DNA of 34,050 nucleotides from Desulfomonile tiedjei (GTDB lineage Bacteria; Desulfobacterota; Desulfomonilia; Desulfomonilales; Desulfomonilaceae), in assembly GCA_020722215.1 (NCBI GenBank), contig DYLG01000011.1:1-34050 (forward strand), written 5' to 3'. Below are positions 31,552 through 34,050 of the stretch, one piece after another. Positions within the stretch are counted from its first letter, which is position 1; every line of letters starts with the position of its first letter. Position numbers and translations under genes: made by a program. The notes under the pieces were generated by a model. That model did not search any database. It had not been told where the DNA came from and saw nothing but the letters and a program-made list of their open reading frames with translations.

Positions 31552-31790
31552 GATTTGCCTTATCCGGTTGAATCCGACGACTCAGTCCTGCCCGAACACG
31601 GGTTTCCATGTCTCGGAACCGGGCGGTTTATGGACCAATGGTATCTGCACAGACCCCGGCGGTCAAGGAATTCTTGGCTCCAGCCAAGAACGCCGGCGCT
31701 TCAGCGCAGCATTGTGCCGCTACTTTTCCGAAGCGGAGCCACGGAGAGGTTTGACTCGAATTTTCGTTGCTCTTTGCGGCCTCTTGCGAA
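31552..31790. other. Intergenic region between the R-M remnant and pit
   Basis: No gene is evident here. The stretch holds the 20-base palindrome listed separately. Overlapping open frames on both strands lack any recognisable domain. Confidence 0.4.
31671..31690. promoter_or_regulatory. Inverted repeat upstream of pit, possible operator or hairpin
   Basis: TTCTTGGCT, CC, AGCCAAGAA: nine-base perfect arms with a two-base centre, 100 bases before the pit promoter candidate. The short centre favours a dimeric protein site over an RNA hairpin. Confidence 0.35.
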
Positions 31791-31819
31791 TGGACGTTTT
31801 CGATGGGATCTGCTATACT
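31791..31819 (+). promoter_or_regulatory. Candidate sigma70-type promoter of the pit operon
   Basis: TGGACG (31791-31796), 17-base spacer, TATACT (31814-31819). About 140 bases before the pit start. Confidence 0.45.
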
Positions 31820-31958
31820 CGTATAAATTTCAATCTTTGCCCGAACCGAGCAAAAACGCCGGATTCCCGAAGACGATCCTTTCAAAGACGGCTGCCGGCT
31901 CGTGCCGAACCTCCGGTTCTTGGCTAAGGCTTGCTTCCATGGCGGCCTGGAGGTCCAG

Positions 31959-32978
31959 GTGGACGACAACTTATTTCGTGTTGCCGTCGGAACCGCTCTG
32001 ATCTTCGCGTTTGTCAACGGGGTTCACGACGGCGGCAACGTGGTAGCCACCATCATAAGCTCCAGGTCCATGCGGCGTATTAGAGCGCTCTTGTTGGCTA
32101 CCCTGGCCGAATTCCTGGGACCGATCATTGTCGGAACAGCCGTGGCTCATACGATTTTTGCCATGCTTAACCCGGAAGCTCTGAGCAGACTTCCCGAAGC
32201 CCCCGGAGGCTTGATCGTTATCAGCGCATCGTTGGGGGCTATTTTCTGGAAGCTGCCCACCTGGTTCTTGGGCCTGCCTTCGAGCAGTTCTCATGCCATC
32301 ATAAGCGGGTTGGCCGGGGCGGCGCTCGTTGCAGCGGGCCGGGAAGGAGTGGATTTCTCCCAGGTATTGAGTCATGTGGTGATACCTCTCGTGGCCTCTC
32401 CGTTTATAGGGCTGATCCTGGGATATCTGTGCTTCGCTGTTATCCGGGCCTTGTTCGCTCAGTCCCACAGAAGTATCGGCGGGCTTTTCGTCACGATCCG
32501 GAAGCCGATAATGTTGGCCTTGGCTGCAAGTCACGGTTCCAACGACGCTCAAAAGACAATGGGAATGATTGCGCTGGTTCTCATGGCACACGGTGCGCAA
32601 GAAACCGCCATTGACCGGCTCCCGCAATGGGTTGTGGTCGCCGCGGCCGCAGATCTGGCGGCCGGCGTGACGGTAGGCGGTTTGCGCATAGTCAAGAGCG
32701 TGGGCTACGACATATATCGAATGGAACCAGTTTATTCTTTGGCCTCCCTTCTCACTTCCGCTTCGGTTGTCCTGGGCGCCTCCATTTTGGGAGGTCCTGT
32801 CAGCACAACCCAGGTTGTGGGATCTTCGGTCATGGGTGTAGGGGCTTCACGGCGTTTGGCAGGAGTCCGGTGGAACTCGGCTCGGAACATGGGGTATGCA
32901 TGGTTCATGACTGTTCCCGTATGCGCAGTCCTCTCCGGAGCGATTTTCTGGGTCCTCAACAGGATGTTGTTCGATTGA
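31959..32978 (+). CDS. pit: Pit-family inorganic phosphate permease
   Basis: A 339-aa integral membrane protein of the PiT/PHO-4 family. The GTG at 31959 has GGAGG five bases upstream (31949-31953), which beats the longer GTG start at 31902. The duplicated family signature is present: NGVHDGGNVVAT (20-31) and SHGSNDAQKTMG (191-202). GLPSSSSHA (105-113) and GGPVSTTQ (near 277-284) are the matching Ser-rich re-entrant motifs. About ten hydrophobic helices are predicted. It imports phosphate as a metal-phosphate or with sodium/protons. A DUF47/PhoU-like gene follows 16 bases downstream, the usual pairing for regulating Pit. Confidence 0.92.
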   Translation: MDDNLFRVAVGTALIFAFVNGVHDGGNVVATIISSRSMRRIRALLLATLAEFLGPIIVGTAVAHTIFAMLNPEALSRLPEAPGGLIVISASLGAIFWKLPTWFLGLPSSSSHAIISGLAGAALVAAGREGVDFSQVLSHVVIPLVASPFIGLILGYLCFAVIRALFAQSHRSIGGLFVTIRKPIMLALAASHGSNDAQKTMGMIALVLMAHGAQETAIDRLPQWVVVAAAADLAAGVTVGGLRIVKSVGYDIYRMEPVYSLASLLTSASVVLGASILGGPVSTTQVVGSSVMGVGASRRLAGVRWNSARNMGYAWFMTVPVCAVLSGAIFWVLNRMLFD

Positions 32979-32994
32979 TTGATAGGAATCGCCT

Positions 32995-33606
32995 ATGTCT
33001 TTCTGGAAAGTTTTCGGTTCGGACAGAAAGGTAGACTTCTAGGGGCTTCTTCTTGCTCAGGCGGAAAAAACCCTTGAGGGCTGCATTACCCTCGAGAAGT
33101 TCATGGAAGGACTCTGCAATCCTTCCGATCTCCACCGGATCGAACAGAAGGCGGACGACATAGGTCGAGTGCTGATTGATGAGCTTAATCAGACCTTCAT
33201 AACCCCCATCGACCGTGAGGATATTTTCGCCATGTCTCGGGCTGTGGACGACGTTGTGGATTATGCATATAACACGGCAAGGGAGATGGAGGCCTTTGAA
33301 GTTGACAGCAACGACTCTTTGCGTCTCATGGCACGACTTATGGTCAAAGGAGCCGAACAACTTACTGCAAGCATGAGACATCTCAAGAAAAATCCCAATG
33401 TTGCCGTGGACTATGCGATCCGAGCCAAACGAGTTGAAAATGAGATGAACGATTTGTTCTTGTCCGCGCTCAAGGAACAGTTCTTGGACTCCTATCCGCG
33501 CAAGATCATGAAATATCGAGAGATTTACAGACACTCCAATCGAAGCGCCGATCGCGTGGATGATGCAGCCAACTTTATTACCAACATCGTAGTGAAAATG
33601 TTTTGA
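32995..33606 (+). pseudogene. DUF47/PhoU-like regulator of Pit, interrupted by an in-frame TAG
   Basis: From the ATG at 32995 (AGGA seven bases upstream) the frame reads MSFWKVFGSDRKVDF, then TAG at 33040-33042, then GLLLAQAEKTLEG and onward to 33606 without another stop. The total would be 203 residues, the usual DUF47 size. After the stop all parts of the helical bundle are present, including the first-helix AEKTLEG and the conserved HRIEQKADDIG near 33120-33152. An internal ATG at 33103 could give a 167-aa protein lacking the first helix. TAG is used as a true stop by other genes here, so nonsense mutation (or base-call error) is likeliest. Confidence 0.8.
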
Positions 33607-33644
33607 AAAGCCTCGGCCTGAACGGGCCCAACGGAGATGGCGCC

Positions 33645-34050
33645 ATGAATTCAACCGTTTCGTCACGCACAATGTCGGACCTTGGACCCGGAAACCACGT
33701 CTGTTGCCTGTTTGACTCGGATAGTGAGCGTCATCGGCTCGCGCCCACGTTCCTGGCGCATGGGATCCAAAGGAACCAAAGAGTCCTGTTCATCATCGAC
33801 TCTCATTCGGTCGATGCCCTTCTCAAACACTTGCGTGAGGACGGAATCCCGATAGATCGCTTGACTGACAAAGGCCAATTGGTGGTGCTGACTCCGGAAG
33901 AAGAAACGGTGGACGGCGTCCTTGACCCGGACTCTTTGGTAGGCCTGTTGCGCCGCGAGACCGACTGGGCTGTTGACGCCGGCTACTCCGCGCTTCGAGT
34001 CGCGGCGGACATGACGGCGATAGCGGGTGCTGCGGCGGTTGCCGAGCGGG
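33645..34050 (+). CDS. MEDS (DcmR-like) sensory-domain protein, 3' end outside the window
   Basis: A partial gene, 135 codons in the window. ATG at 33645 with GGAG eight bases upstream. The sequence matches the MEDS domain: LGPGNHVCCLFDSDSE (about residues 12-27), LAPTFLAHGI, RVLFIIDSH, LRREDGI-like turn and DWAVDAGYSALRVAADM near the right edge. This RecA-like-fold sensory module usually lies at the N-terminus of anaerobe signalling proteins, followed by a histidine kinase, PAS or helix-turn-helix domain. The output domain cannot be seen. It lies 38 bases after the DUF47 gene. Confidence 0.85.
   Translation, partial: MNSTVSSRTMSDLGPGNHVCCLFDSDSERHRLAPTFLAHGIQRNQRVLFIIDSHSVDALLKHLREDGIPIDRLTDKGQLVVLTPEEETVDGVLDPDSLVGLLRRETDWAVDAGYSALRVAADMTAIAGAAAVAER

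Noticed and set aside
31902-31958. Upstream GTG start for pit
   Set aside because: No ribosome site; the GTG at 31959 has GGAGG at ideal spacing and gives a typical Pit N-terminus.
33040-33042. TAG as a pyrrolysine or other recoded codon
   Set aside because: TAG ends several intact genes here (10411-10413, 11054-11056, 30852-30854), and DUF47 proteins are not known pyrrolysine proteins. Kept only as a test, not as a claim.
1-34050. CRISPR arrays, tRNA or rRNA genes, complete insertion sequences
   Set aside because: I saw no regularly spaced direct repeats, cloverleaf-like segments, rRNA signatures or full transposase genes; a tRNAscan-SE or CRISPR finder run would settle this.

Overview
The window looks like a chromosomal segment of a mesophilic, strictly anaerobic Desulfobacterota (former Deltaproteobacteria; the Desulfomonile/Syntrophobacter kind is my guess). 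The guess rests on gene content: a TRAP transporter, an electron-transfer flavoprotein with an acyl-CoA dehydrogenase, CstA with ArsA-type ATPases, a cobalamin-type radical SAM enzyme and an M99-type peptidoglycan carboxypeptidase. No rRNA, tRNA, CRISPR array or complete insertion sequence was seen.

Layout. 1-3.9 kb: a proline-rich protein, a secreted Csd4/Pgp1-like (M99) peptidase and a convergent MFS transporter. 4.3-9.1 kb: a tight three-gene operon that I cannot match to a named system. It encodes a small two-domain winged-helix/coiled-coil protein, a large AAA+/STAND-like ATPase, and a fusion of a RecB-type PD-(D/E)XK nuclease with an FtsK/SpoIIIE DNA motor. It is a strong candidate for an undescribed DNA-processing or defence module. 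9.4-14.9 kb: a surface-glycan or lipid cluster (GT2 glycosyltransferase, SAM methyltransferase, GT-C membrane glycosyltransferase, B12-type radical SAM) followed by a decayed 3' fragment of a second GT-C gene.

15.5-20.1 kb: cstA, then two small paralogous proteins that align without gaps, then two paralogous ArsA/GET3-type ATPases. The second ATPase carries Asn where the switch I Asp normally sits, so the pair may be an active/inactive heterodimer serving the small proteins or CstA. This is the second candidate system. 20.1-21.5 kb is a scarred region: a thioredoxin-like gene, a corA C-terminal fragment and a fragment of a basic protein gene meeting back to back. 21.6-24.4 kb: a complete TRAP transporter (dctP, dctQ, dctM).

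24.6-25.8 kb: a response regulator-PP2C phosphatase. 25.8-30.9 kb: etfBA divergent from a histidine phosphatase, an acyl-CoA dehydrogenase and an APH-family kinase. The kinase/dehydrogenase pair resembles LvaA/LvaC and the two halves of ACAD11, which suggests 4-hydroxyacyl-CoA degradation. 30.9-31.6 kb: a collapsed type II restriction-modification locus (PaeR7I-like nuclease, frameshifted and fused to a methyltransferase tail). 32.0-33.6 kb: a Pit phosphate permease and its DUF47/PhoU-like partner, the latter interrupted by an in-frame TAG. The window ends inside a MEDS-domain sensor gene.
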